NCBI GenBank assembly: GCA_031287395.1
Contig: JAITTA010000062.1
Span: 1 to 17,630 of the forward strand
DNA length: 17,630 nt
From: Dysgonamonadaceae bacterium
GTDB taxonomy: Bacteria > Bacteroidota > Bacteroidia > Bacteroidales > Azobacteroidaceae
Direction of reading: 5' to 3'
The first letter of the stretch is position 1. The number at the start of each line of letters is the position of its first letter. The translations under genes and the position numbers were made by a program. The notes below the pieces were generated by a model. It did no database searches and had not been told where the DNA came from. It worked only from the letters and a program-made list of their open reading frames with translations. This document shows, one piece after another, positions 6,787-14,591 of the stretch.

Positions 6787-9219
6787 ATGAATAAAATACA
6801 AACAACATCCCTCTTAATAGTGTCTTTATTAGGACAGGAACAACTTTCTGCCATTGAAAAACCCAATATCGTAGTCATTATCGCAGACGATCTGGCTTCT
6901 CATGAAATCGGTTGTTACGGAGGAAAAAATATTCCAACTCCCAACATCGACCGCATTGCACGCGAAGGTATCCGATTTACAAATTGTTATGCCTCGTGCG
7001 CGATAAGCGTTCCAATCAGGGCGTCGCTTTATACGGGACTTTATCCGGCACGACATGGAGTATACCAGAATCACAAAAGCTCCAATCCTGACATCAAAAG
7101 CATTACAAGTTATTTGCCTGAAAATGGGTACAGGGTTTGGCGCACAGGCAAAACGCATACAACTCCCCGTTCCGTCTACCGGTTTGAAGAAATCCCCGGT
7201 TTCGAGAAGGATTGTGTGAAGCCTACCGCCGATTATTTTACCGATAGTCTCCAACAACGTATCCATAATGCCAAAGATCCGTTCTGCCTGTTTGTATGCA
7301 GTACCAATCCTCATGCTCCGTGGACGGTAGGCGACCGGACTTCCATCGATCCCGACAAATTGATACTACCGCCGTTGCTGGTGGATAACAAAAATTTCCG
7401 TAACATCTACCGCAACTACCTGGCAGAAGTAAAAGCCCTCGACGAACAGGTTGGCGCCGTGTGGAAAATGCTGGAGGAAACCGGCCAATTGGACAATACC
7501 TTGCTGGTATTTCTCGGAGAACAAGGTCCCCAATTTCCGGGAGGCAAATGGACCTGCTGGAATTACGGACAGTCCAGTGCATTGATAGCCCGTTATCCCA
7601 GGCAAATCAAAGCAGAAAGCACCTCTGAAACGCTTGTGCAGTACGAAGATATCCTCCCCACCCTGATTGACTTTATTGGGGGTAAACCTATTGATAACAT
7701 CGACGGAAAGAGTTTTCTGCCGGCCCTCTACGGAAAAAAGAAAGAATGTCGTCCATGGGCTTACGGTATTCACAACAATATTCCGGAAGGCACGCCCTAT
7801 CCGATACGTAGCATTCGTGACAAGCATTACAAACTGATCATAAACCTGACTCCCGAAGTTCCGTATTACGAAAAACACCTGATGAATTCTCCCGTCTGGG
7901 CCTGTTGGACGGATGGCGCCAAAACCGATAAGCACGCAGCCGCCATGGCCGACCGCTATGTCCGGCGACCGGCAATCGAGTTTTACGACATGGAAAAAGA
8001 TCCCTGGGAATTGAACAATTTGGCTTCCGATGGAAAGTATGCGAAAAAAATCGCCGAAATGAAACAATTATTGGAGCAATGGATGAAGGAACAAGGAGAC
8101 ACCGGAATAACAATGGACGTACCTCAGACGGCAAATCAAAAAGTCGAACAGGAAAAGCAAAATAAACTCGCCGCTATCCTGACGCACGACCGGGCCGTAC
8201 ATATCAAAGACGGCTGGATACGCGACCCTTACATATATCTTGCTCCCGACGGCTATTATTACCTGACCGGCACAACGCCGAATCCGGGCGATCCGAGAGA
8301 AACACAGGACAAATACAACCTCGGACTGACGCCCCAATCAGTTTCAATAGGGAAAAAACCCAGTATCGTAGGACACAAAATCCGGATATGGCGTAGCGCC
8401 AACTTGGCAGAGTGGGAATATTTCGGTGAACCATTCTCTTTGGAAAAAGGTTATTGGGCGGAAAAGCATCCCGAAGCTTTTGAAAAAAACAGCGACAAGG
8501 AATGGCTGGTCTGGGCGCCCGAAATGTTTTTCACAGATGGGAAATGGGTATTCGTCCATACTTCTCCCAGCCCCTTCGCAAACGGCGCCAATTTAATCGT
8601 ATCTACAGGCCTGGTAGACGGCGATCTAACCTTCCCTATGGGCGACGGCATACTCAAAAAACACGATCCTTCGCTTTTTCGGGACGATGACGGAACCTGG
8701 TACCTTACATGGGGTAATACCCTCATTGCACCCTTGAAACCGGATTTCGGCGGACTGGCCGCCACTCCAAAACGCATCGATCCAAGCGATAGAATCATCG
8801 GACACGAAGGTGCTACTATTCGGAAAATCGGTAAGAAATACGTTCTCTTTGGAACGGCCTGGTCAACCGACAAACCGCGTAAAGGTTCCTACAACCTGTA
8901 CTATTGCACTGCCGACTCAATAGAAGGACCATATGGCGAAAGACGCTTCGCCGGACGCTTCCTCGGACATGGAACACCTTTTCAGGATAAAAAAGGACAA
9001 TGGTGGTGCACGGCATTCTTTAACGCAAATGTTCCCCCTTTAGATAATGAAGGGATAGAAAATAAAAATTTAAGCGAAACGGCTCAAACCATCAACAAAC
9101 AAGGAACAACCATCGTTCCTTTGGAAGTAAAGATTCTTGAAAACGGCGACGTCTATATTCGTGCTATTGATAAAAAATATGCTTATCCCGGTCCCGATGA
9201 AGTACAAAAATTCTTTTGA
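6787..9219 (+). CDS. Bifunctional S1 sulfatase - GH43-type glycosidase fusion, secreted
   Basis: This 810-residue protein has a signal peptide (cleavage about Ala22), a sulfatase domain (about 25-437), a polar linker (about 438-465) and a GH43-like propeller (about 468-805). Sulfatase elements are Asp34-Asp35 ('IADDLAS'), formylglycine candidate Ser74 in Ser-Val-Pro-Ile-Arg78 ('RASLYTG'), 'TGKTH' (Lys122, His124), 'NPHAPW' (His176) and 'LGEQGPQFPGGKW', where Glu245-Gln246 replace the usual Asp-Asn pair. This looks like the sulfamidase-related branch in which E-Q-G occurs. GH43 elements are the base Asp480 in 'GWIRDPYIY', the pKa modulator Asp627 in 'KKHDPSLFRDDDGTWYL' and the acid Glu674 in 'IIGHEGATI', in the normal family order. 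The reading frame is continuous, with no sign of a frameshift joining two genes. It is the last gene of the + strand operon, 36 bases after the previous stop. A single polypeptide could desulfate a glycan end and remove a neighbouring xylose, arabinose or galactose; that coupling is inference. Confidence 0.92.
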   Translation: MNKIQTTSLLIVSLLGQEQLSAIEKPNIVVIIADDLASHEIGCYGGKNIPTPNIDRIAREGIRFTNCYASCAISVPIRASLYTGLYPARHGVYQNHKSSNPDIKSITSYLPENGYRVWRTGKTHTTPRSVYRFEEIPGFEKDCVKPTADYFTDSLQQRIHNAKDPFCLFVCSTNPHAPWTVGDRTSIDPDKLILPPLLVDNKNFRNIYRNYLAEVKALDEQVGAVWKMLEETGQLDNTLLVFLGEQGPQFPGGKWTCWNYGQSSALIARYPRQIKAESTSETLVQYEDILPTLIDFIGGKPIDNIDGKSFLPALYGKKKECRPWAYGIHNNIPEGTPYPIRSIRDKHYKLIINLTPEVPYYEKHLMNSPVWACWTDGAKTDKHAAAMADRYVRRPAIEFYDMEKDPWELNNLASDGKYAKKIAEMKQLLEQWMKEQGDTGITMDVPQTANQKVEQEKQNKLAAILTHDRAVHIKDGWIRDPYIYLAPDGYYYLTGTTPNPGDPRETQDKYNLGLTPQSVSIGKKPSIVGHKIRIWRSANLAEWEYFGEPFSLEKGYWAEKHPEAFEKNSDKEWLVWAPEMFFTDGKWVFVHTSPSPFANGANLIVSTGLVDGDLTFPMGDGILKKHDPSLFRDDDGTWYLTWGNTLIAPLKPDFGGLAATPKRIDPSDRIIGHEGATIRKIGKKYVLFGTAWSTDKPRKGSYNLYYCTADSIEGPYGERRFAGRFLGHGTPFQDKKGQWWCTAFFNANVPPLDNEGIENKNLSETAQTINKQGTTIVPLEVKILENGDVYIRAIDKKYAYPGPDEVQKFF

Positions 9220-9282
9220 ATATTTTCTATTTCAATCTATTTTTTATTCCATGCAAGAGGGTGGCTGATATTCTTGTTCAAT
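9220..9282. other. Convergent intergenic gap between the PUL and the GH50-like gene
   Basis: These 63 bases separate the stops of two converging genes. The gap is AT-rich, with T-runs on the + strand near 9241, but I see no convincing hairpin. The six-base match between the 'gaatat' spanning the stop at 9218 and 'atattc' near 9268 is too short and far apart to call a terminator. How transcription ends here is not evident from the sequence. Confidence 0.5.
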
Positions 9283-11253
9283 TTATTTTGTTTTCATCCG
9301 GTCATCGTCCCAAACGTTTTCCGTATTCCAAAGGTCGGGAATCCCACCGTGTCCGCGAGCATTCAGCGGAGTCTGATCGAAGGGTGAAGTTTTGCCCGAA
9401 TGAACGGCATACAACCGTTTTGCCGTTTCCATCATGGCTTCTACCTGGTATTTGTAGGGACGATCGGTAACGTCAATCAATCCGCAATTGTAGTTTTCAC
9501 CGTCGAAGCGTCCAATCAAATCCTGATCGCACCATTGGAAATAAGCGGTACCTATCATTCCCGGATGTGCATAAGCCTGTTCCGTATAGTAACGATAAGC
9601 TACGCCCCGCTGTTCTTGGGAGTTCACCTGCCAAAGCGATTGCGCCATCCCCCTATCAACAGTTCCAAAATGATATTCTCCGATAATCATAGGCATATCG
9701 ACTAAACGAAGCGCGCGATCCATCATGTCTTGATCCGGTTTCAGCGAGTAGCAGTTGAAGCTAAGAATATCGAAGGCATTGCGGCAAATTTGCATGAGCT
9801 GGTCGTCCAACTCGTTTAAATTACCAAAACGGATGCCGAGATTCAGATGGTTTGGATCGTAACGTTTCATCGTTTTCTTCACGGTTTGCAGAAAAGTGTT
9901 GAAAGTGACGTAAATGAACTGTTTCTTGCGTTCCGGCGAGGTATCGTCTTTCAGGAATTTCTCAAGTTCCGTTTTAATGGGACGGTCATCGCCTGCAATG
10001 ATGAGATCGCAAAGACGGGCTTCCTGTCCCAGCCACGACGGCTCGTTCCCTACAAAATAGCCGAGAATCCAGGGGTTGTTTTTTTCCGCAGGTAGATAGG
10101 TCTTCATTGCCGAATCCATCTTGGCGGCAAATCCCGGAGCATATACGTCTGCAAGACCCATCAGGTTGCCATCCATTGCCAATCCGCGCAATTGCAGGGT
10201 ATACGCTTTCCTGTTCAGACCGTAAACGGCAGGGTCTGACCAGTTGGCGATCGTATTCAATCCCCATTTATCCATGCGTTTGAAAACCATCTCATTGGCT
10301 TTTCCTTTGAAATTGTCGCCATAACGACGATAGAGATTCCAAGCGCCGAAAGAAACCGTTCCCCGATTCCGGTTTGTTTGCCGGAATTGTTCGGGAGGCA
10401 GTTCCTTGAACATCCCCGCCCGCTTATCCAAATCCCGCGTATTGCCTCCTCCTCCCGGGCTCACACAGTCCACGCCATGGGAAAGGAACAGATAACCGTC
10501 GGGATCAACAAACCACCAGCGTCCGTCATTCTTTTCCACCCGGAAGAATCCGGAGCCTTTGACCTGTTTTTGCAGGTATCCTCCGTAGCGGGAATAGTTG
10601 TACTCCGGAACAGTATTTTCAATATCTTTATCTTCTGCGATCCATTCTGCCTGTAATTGTTCCATCGAATGGATTTTTTCCGTATAATCGACCAGGTTGT
10701 GTTGACCGAACTCATCCACAACGGGAATGTCTTCCAGATATTCATCGCCCGGATCGTCTACGGCAAGCGTAATGTTGCGAATTTCAAATTCGGGATTTCC
10801 GACAGGTACGCGCATACGGATGCCGATAGAATCAACACCATGCAGTTCGCCCCGTTTTCCGCCCAGATTTATCCAACCTGTATAACGCGGCTGGTTAAAG
10901 GTAGCGGCCAAATCGATTCTGGCGTCCGGCAACCGGCGGTAAAACTTCAATGGAATGGCTAATTTATTCCAGGCATTCGGTACGTAATTCATTATGCGCA
11001 GTTCATTGTATCCGTTGTTGGTAGTAAATCCTATGTGAAAACGTTGAGCGGTGGTAATCCTGAACTCAAGCACTACAAAATTATAGTCATCCCAATCGCG
11101 AGGCAAATTGGGATTGATGTCCTTGAGGGCAAATTTCTGTCCGGAAACTTCCTTTTTACTATCAAACTTGATTTTAAATTCTTTAGGACAGGAATTACAA
11201 TGTGTTAATAAAAGCAGGGCAAAAATTACCATGCAGGTCAACAGATGCTTCAT
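9283..11253 (-). CDS. GH50-like (beta-agarase-like) clan GH-A glycoside hydrolase, probable lipoprotein
   Basis: This 656-residue protein begins with a hydrophobic signal ending 'LLLLTHC' (Cys19 the probable lipidation site, although His at -1 is unusual) and is likely membrane-anchored. Residues about 25-165 form a beta-rich, CBM-like region ('WDDYNFVVLEFRI', 'WINLGGKRGELHGVDSIGI'). Residues about 225-620 look like a TIM-barrel hydrolase: 'GRWWFVDPDGYLFLSHGVDC', the acid/base Glu404 in 'GYFVGNEPSWLG', and the nucleophile Glu526 in 'IIGEYHFGTVDRG'. The stretch 'GRFDGENYNCGLIDVTDRPY' strongly recalls GH50 agarases, which end their barrel with a similar 'GR.DGEnyniGfvd.tD.PY' block. GH50 enzymes cleave beta-1,4-galactosyl links of agarose, but this protein may be a diverged relative with another substrate. 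It lies on the strand opposite the PUL and 191 bases downstream of the beta-helix gene, and may share a transcript with it or have its own promoter in the gap. Confidence 0.78.
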   Translation of the reverse strand: MKHLLTCMVIFALLLLTHCNSCPKEFKIKFDSKKEVSGQKFALKDINPNLPRDWDDYNFVVLEFRITTAQRFHIGFTTNNGYNELRIMNYVPNAWNKLAIPLKFYRRLPDARIDLAATFNQPRYTGWINLGGKRGELHGVDSIGIRMRVPVGNPEFEIRNITLAVDDPGDEYLEDIPVVDEFGQHNLVDYTEKIHSMEQLQAEWIAEDKDIENTVPEYNYSRYGGYLQKQVKGSGFFRVEKNDGRWWFVDPDGYLFLSHGVDCVSPGGGGNTRDLDKRAGMFKELPPEQFRQTNRNRGTVSFGAWNLYRRYGDNFKGKANEMVFKRMDKWGLNTIANWSDPAVYGLNRKAYTLQLRGLAMDGNLMGLADVYAPGFAAKMDSAMKTYLPAEKNNPWILGYFVGNEPSWLGQEARLCDLIIAGDDRPIKTELEKFLKDDTSPERKKQFIYVTFNTFLQTVKKTMKRYDPNHLNLGIRFGNLNELDDQLMQICRNAFDILSFNCYSLKPDQDMMDRALRLVDMPMIIGEYHFGTVDRGMAQSLWQVNSQEQRGVAYRYYTEQAYAHPGMIGTAYFQWCDQDLIGRFDGENYNCGLIDVTDRPYKYQVEAMMETAKRLYAVHSGKTSPFDQTPLNARGHGGIPDLWNTENVWDDDRMKTK

Positions 11254-11444
11254 ACTAATTTATTGTTATTAATTATTTATTAAATCTTGATTTATTGATG
11301 AAACAATTCAGCTAACAGCCATATCATTCTGGCTGTGGTATATACCCTTATTTCCTTATAGGTAGCGTTAATAGCCAATCAACCGTATTGCCGACGGCAC
11401 GAGAATGGTTTCATCATCGTATTCATACAATTTATTTTAAAAGT
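11254..11444 (-). other. Gap between beta-helix gene and GH50-like gene: hairpin, palindrome and possible coding remnant
   Basis: These 191 bases hold no complete gene. Near the middle is an inverted repeat, 'acagcca' at 11315-11321 and 'tggctgt' at 11330-11336 (7 bp stem, 8-base loop), immediately followed by the perfect 10-base palindrome 'ggtatatacc' at 11337-11346. A second imperfect palindrome, 'tgccgacggca', is at 11389-11399. On the - strand the hairpin lies after the beta-helix stop and before the GH50-like start, so it could be a weak terminator (no strong U-tract follows) or an operator region. I see no clear Bacteroidota -33/-7 promoter (TTTG ... TAnnTTTG). Confidence 0.45.
11315..11336 (-). 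other. Inverted repeat, 7 bp stem with 8-base loop
   Basis: The arms 'acagcca' (11315-11321) and 'tggctgt' (11330-11336) are perfect reverse complements around an 8-base loop. The position is 109 bases beyond the beta-helix stop and 62 bases before the GH50-like start in the - direction. No T-rich tract follows on either strand, so a Rho-independent terminator is only one possibility; a regulator-binding dyad is another. Confidence 0.45.
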
Positions 11445-14400
11445 TTACCGGACTTTTACATTGAAAAATTTAGAACGGGCCGTGATAAACAATGTATTGC
11501 CGTCTTTCCCTCCGAATTGAATGGCAGAAGGACGTTCAGGTACGTCGATGACGCCTTTTTGATTGCCGTCTTTGTCAAAAATATAGATTTGCCCGTCGGC
11601 GACATACAGGTTCCCGTCTTTATCGACGGCTGAGCCGAACTCGCCCCATTCTACGAAGTATTTTAGATTGGACAATGTCCCGTCGGAAGCGACATCCATG
11701 CGTACCATCCGTTTATCGTACTCATCCGAGGCATAGAACGGTTTTCCGGGGTATGCTTCCAAAACGGAAGAACCACGCGCTAAATCGTATTGATCGGGTA
11801 TGATCGTTTTTCCGTCGGGCGCTACAAAGCATAATCCGGGTTTGAACATAACCACCGTATTGAAATCATGGAAATCGCGCCACCGGTTAGAGGGATACAA
11901 TGCTTTTGCAATATTCGATACCGATCCCATCGGAACTTTCGGCAAAGCCTTGATAGTTTCTTCCGGATTATCCGGATCGATGGAATACGCTTTAGTTTCA
12001 AATGAATTATTGCCGTAACCGGCGAACGAAGTTCCTTTCGTATCCGGATAGGTCATCGGGGTTTCCTGTTTACCGTTTACCAAATAGCCCGGTTGCGGTT
12101 CATAGCGGAAAATCACTAACAAATTATCCTGCGTGTCGCATCCCAAAGACATCGGTTCCCAAGGAAAGACGGAAACCAGCGAAATAGTATGGGTTTCGAC
12201 CGACCACTTATAAATCCGGCGGAAGCGCTGTTCGGAGAAATAAATATTCCCTTTACTGTCGCGTGTAATTCCTTCTGCAAACTCGAATCCGGACGCTAGT
12301 TGCTGCACTTTCCCTATCTCATTAGTAAGCAGAGTCGTACGCGGTTCTTTTCCGGTAACAATTAACTGTTGCAGTTCCCACGGACGGACTTCAATATTCT
12401 TATTGATATCGTATAGCGGATTGTCGGTCGTATATTTAATCTGGGAATAATTATGCAAGTTCAGAAATTCGATGTTTTCGCAGTTATCCCATATCCGGAT
12501 CGAATTGTGGTACGGCTCATTGATACGGATTACCCGGAACATATAGAGATTGGCAAAAGTGATATTTTTGCAACCCTGCATTTCCACCGGTTGGCATTCC
12601 GTACTTTCCCGGCTTTCTTCTTCCAATTGGAAACAGTATATTTTCCAGTTGGAAACATTCTTGAAATGGGCTTCATTCCGCACATGATGCTCCAGCGACA
12701 TGGCATAGATACGGCCGGGTGTACTGGTGTTGTTGACGTAAAGACCGTTCAGGGCATACGTGCTGGCCGTCCATACGTCTTTGATGGTACCCCCGCCATT
12801 GTCAGTTACCCAGAAACTCCAATACTGGTTATCCCAAGCCTGATCCATTCCAGGATTGGAAACCGGATTGTACGGCGAACTGACACGGGGCGTTTGTTGT
12901 TGGTAATTCCTTTGCGGAGCTGTTTCTCCCAGCCGGGGTTTACCCATTCCGCCGTGTCCTCCGACAAATTTGACATCGTTCAGGTAGGAATCGGCATTGG
13001 CCATCCATTTGACGCCCACGGCACGGTAATTATACCCGCCGGTATTGATTCCTATTCCGTTCAGGATATTGGCGCCTCCAACCGACGATTCCAATAAGGC
13101 TTTCGGCGCTCCGAAACCGCTGAATGCCGGCGTACTTTCCGCTAAGCGGAATTGCGTCCCGAAAGGATGCAGGCCGATCAGGCGGGTATTCGGTTTCATC
13201 TTTACTGTTTCCGTAAAACGGTACCAGCCTTGAGGAACATAGATATTGTCGTATTTGTCTATTGCGTCCTGGAAAACTTTTGTGTCGTCCGTTTCATCAT
13301 CGCCTTTGGCTCCCAGATCACGAATGTTGATCCATGTTTCCATGCCGGGAAGGGCAGGAATATCCCTGAGGAGGACGGCAGGCATTTTTTGCATCGGTTC
13401 GGCATCGAGTTTCGTACGGTATTCGGGACGGGATGCAATATTATCCATTTGCAGCCCGTGCGCGTAATTCCTGATTTTATAAATCTTATGAGGAACGGTG
13501 GTTTGCGTATTGCTACGGCTGTATTGGACCAATACCGGGACATTGCTGCAATCCACATTCCGCAAAGTGATCTGGTTGTTGCTGTTATTTTCATTACTGA
13601 TAATGATAGCCGGACCGCTCACATTTTCAAACCGGCTGTTTTCCACAAACAGGCGATCGGCATAATTGGGATCGATGTCGAATACCGCCGGAACATTTTT
13701 GACTTGTAGATTAACCATTGCCAAACCCGATTCCTGACAGCGCAATGCCGCTATCCGCTGTCCCTCGAAATAAGAGTCGATCATGGCTACTTGCCATCCC
13801 GGCGATGCTTTGGTTGTGTAGATGCCGTAATCTCCGCCGAAAAAAGCTACGTTCTCCATTTCATTCCCCACATCGAATAAGCCGGCTTTCCCTTTGCCGA
13901 TATATACGGCTACGTGGCTTACAAAACTATGCTGAGCATAATGGGTACGTAAAGCGACCGCATGCGGGTTACCGTCTTCAATGCGCAAATTGATGTTCGA
14001 CATGGCGCTGTAAAAAGTACCGGCATTGGCGTCGCGAACAGGATCACCCGGTTGCACAATACCACCGGTAAACCAAAACATGTAGTTGGCCTTCCCCTTA
14101 TCATTCGAAACAGCCTCTTGGTATCCCGGAGAGTTTTTTGTCAGGATAAATTCCGGACGGTTCTTCCCATAACCAATCAAACGGATAGCCCCCGGAATAT
14201 AGATGGTTTTACTTATCAAATATTTTCCTTCGGGAATAAACAATATGCCAAAGTTTTTTTCACTCTTTACCTGATTGATAGCAGCCTGTAAAACATCTGA
14301 AACATCTGTTTTTCCATCAGCTCTGACGTTGTAATTTTCAGGAGTAAAATAGAATGCTTCGGGATCGACGGGACGCTGTGTGTAAATCGATTCGAGTTGT

Positions 14401-14459
14401 ATGGCATACAGAGATACCGACAGAAAGAAACCGGTTAATAGGAAGAGAATTTTTTTCAT
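11445..14459 (-). CDS. Secreted protein with two pectate-lyase-3-type beta-helix segments and a C-terminal SMP-30/NHL-like propeller
   Basis: This is a 1004-residue protein of unproven activity. The start at 14459 is preferred over an upstream ATG at 14504 because it gives a clean signal peptide ('MKKILFLLTGFFLSVSLYA'). A first pectate-lyase-3-like opening is at about 37-105 ('NVRADGKTDVSDVLQAAINQ', 'ILFIPEGKYLISKTIYIPG'), followed by beta-helix coils to about 345. A second opening is at about 376-440 ('INIRDLGAKGDDETDDTKVF', 'IYVPQGWYRFTETVKM'), with coils to about 690. Such tandem openings recall two-lobed beta-helix enzymes such as GH55. Possible functional clusters are 'SLEHHVRNEAHF' (588-599) and 'QLEEESRE' (611-618). 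Residues about 718-1004 resemble an SMP-30/gluconolactonase-like propeller ('ASGFEFAEGITRDSKGNIYF', 'WGEFGSAVDKDGNLYVADG'). The substrate is unknown; polysaccharide lyase, glycosidase or binding roles are all possible. It lies between the ribosomal terminator and the GH50-like gene. Confidence 0.82.
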   Translation of the reverse strand: MKKILFLLTGFFLSVSLYAIQLESIYTQRPVDPEAFYFTPENYNVRADGKTDVSDVLQAAINQVKSEKNFGILFIPEGKYLISKTIYIPGAIRLIGYGKNRPEFILTKNSPGYQEAVSNDKGKANYMFWFTGGIVQPGDPVRDANAGTFYSAMSNINLRIEDGNPHAVALRTHYAQHSFVSHVAVYIGKGKAGLFDVGNEMENVAFFGGDYGIYTTKASPGWQVAMIDSYFEGQRIAALRCQESGLAMVNLQVKNVPAVFDIDPNYADRLFVENSRFENVSGPAIIISNENNSNNQITLRNVDCSNVPVLVQYSRSNTQTTVPHKIYKIRNYAHGLQMDNIASRPEYRTKLDAEPMQKMPAVLLRDIPALPGMETWINIRDLGAKGDDETDDTKVFQDAIDKYDNIYVPQGWYRFTETVKMKPNTRLIGLHPFGTQFRLAESTPAFSGFGAPKALLESSVGGANILNGIGINTGGYNYRAVGVKWMANADSYLNDVKFVGGHGGMGKPRLGETAPQRNYQQQTPRVSSPYNPVSNPGMDQAWDNQYWSFWVTDNGGGTIKDVWTASTYALNGLYVNNTSTPGRIYAMSLEHHVRNEAHFKNVSNWKIYCFQLEEESRESTECQPVEMQGCKNITFANLYMFRVIRINEPYHNSIRIWDNCENIEFLNLHNYSQIKYTTDNPLYDINKNIEVRPWELQQLIVTGKEPRTTLLTNEIGKVQQLASGFEFAEGITRDSKGNIYFSEQRFRRIYKWSVETHTISLVSVFPWEPMSLGCDTQDNLLVIFRYEPQPGYLVNGKQETPMTYPDTKGTSFAGYGNNSFETKAYSIDPDNPEETIKALPKVPMGSVSNIAKALYPSNRWRDFHDFNTVVMFKPGLCFVAPDGKTIIPDQYDLARGSSVLEAYPGKPFYASDEYDKRMVRMDVASDGTLSNLKYFVEWGEFGSAVDKDGNLYVADGQIYIFDKDGNQKGVIDVPERPSAIQFGGKDGNTLFITARSKFFNVKVR

Positions 14460-14557
14460 GACAAATTGCTTATTGATTTTTCGGTAAAATGATTTAGAAA
14501 ACAAAAAGCTGCATCAAAATCCCATTTGACAGGATTTCTCCATACAACAAACAACAC
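14460..14557 (-). promoter_or_regulatory. Leader/upstream region of the beta-helix gene
   Basis: These 98 bases between the ribosomal-operon terminator and the beta-helix start must hold that gene's promoter if the terminator is efficient. The region is AT-rich on the coding strand, but no clear TTTG ... TAnnTTTG Bacteroidota promoter stands out. A longer reading frame enters it through the ATG at 14504, which I consider a less likely start. No Shine-Dalgarno sequence is seen, as is usual in this phylum. Confidence 0.35.
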
Positions 14558-14591
14558 AAACCCCAGAAGTTTTTGCTAACTTTTGGGGTTT
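14558..14591 (-). terminator. Rho-independent-type terminator of the ribosomal protein operon
   Basis: Arms 14558-14571 and 14578-14591 form a 14 bp stem around a 6-base loop, with one G-T wobble; the base of the stem is 'aaacccc' against 'ggggttt'. It lies 46 bases after the rplQ stop on the - strand and is followed in that direction by a T-rich stretch ('gtgttgtttgttg'). Because the stem ends in A/T runs it could act in both directions. It marks the boundary between the conserved ribosomal genes and the accessory glycan genes. Confidence 0.85.

Noticed and set aside
6997..7020. Cys71 of the fused sulfatase as the formylglycine residue
   Set aside because: The modified residue should be four positions before the conserved Arg (Arg78), which is Ser74; Cys71 is seven positions before it.
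7366..8067. Long antisense open frame (233 codons, - strand) within the sulfatase-GH43 gene
   Set aside because: It lies wholly opposite a gene with clear catalytic motifs, and its translation shows no recognisable domain or signal peptide.
9218..9275. Terminator between the converging genes
   Set aside because: Only a six-base complementary pair separated by more than 40 bases could be found; this is not a credible hairpin.
12453..13097. Open frame of 214 codons (+ strand) opposite the beta-helix gene
   Set aside because: The opposite strand has a 1004-residue protein with signal peptide and repeats; this frame has no support of its own.
14460..14504. Upstream ATG at 14504 as start of the beta-helix protein
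   Set aside because: It would place 15 mostly polar and basic residues before a complete signal peptide that begins with its own Met at 14459.
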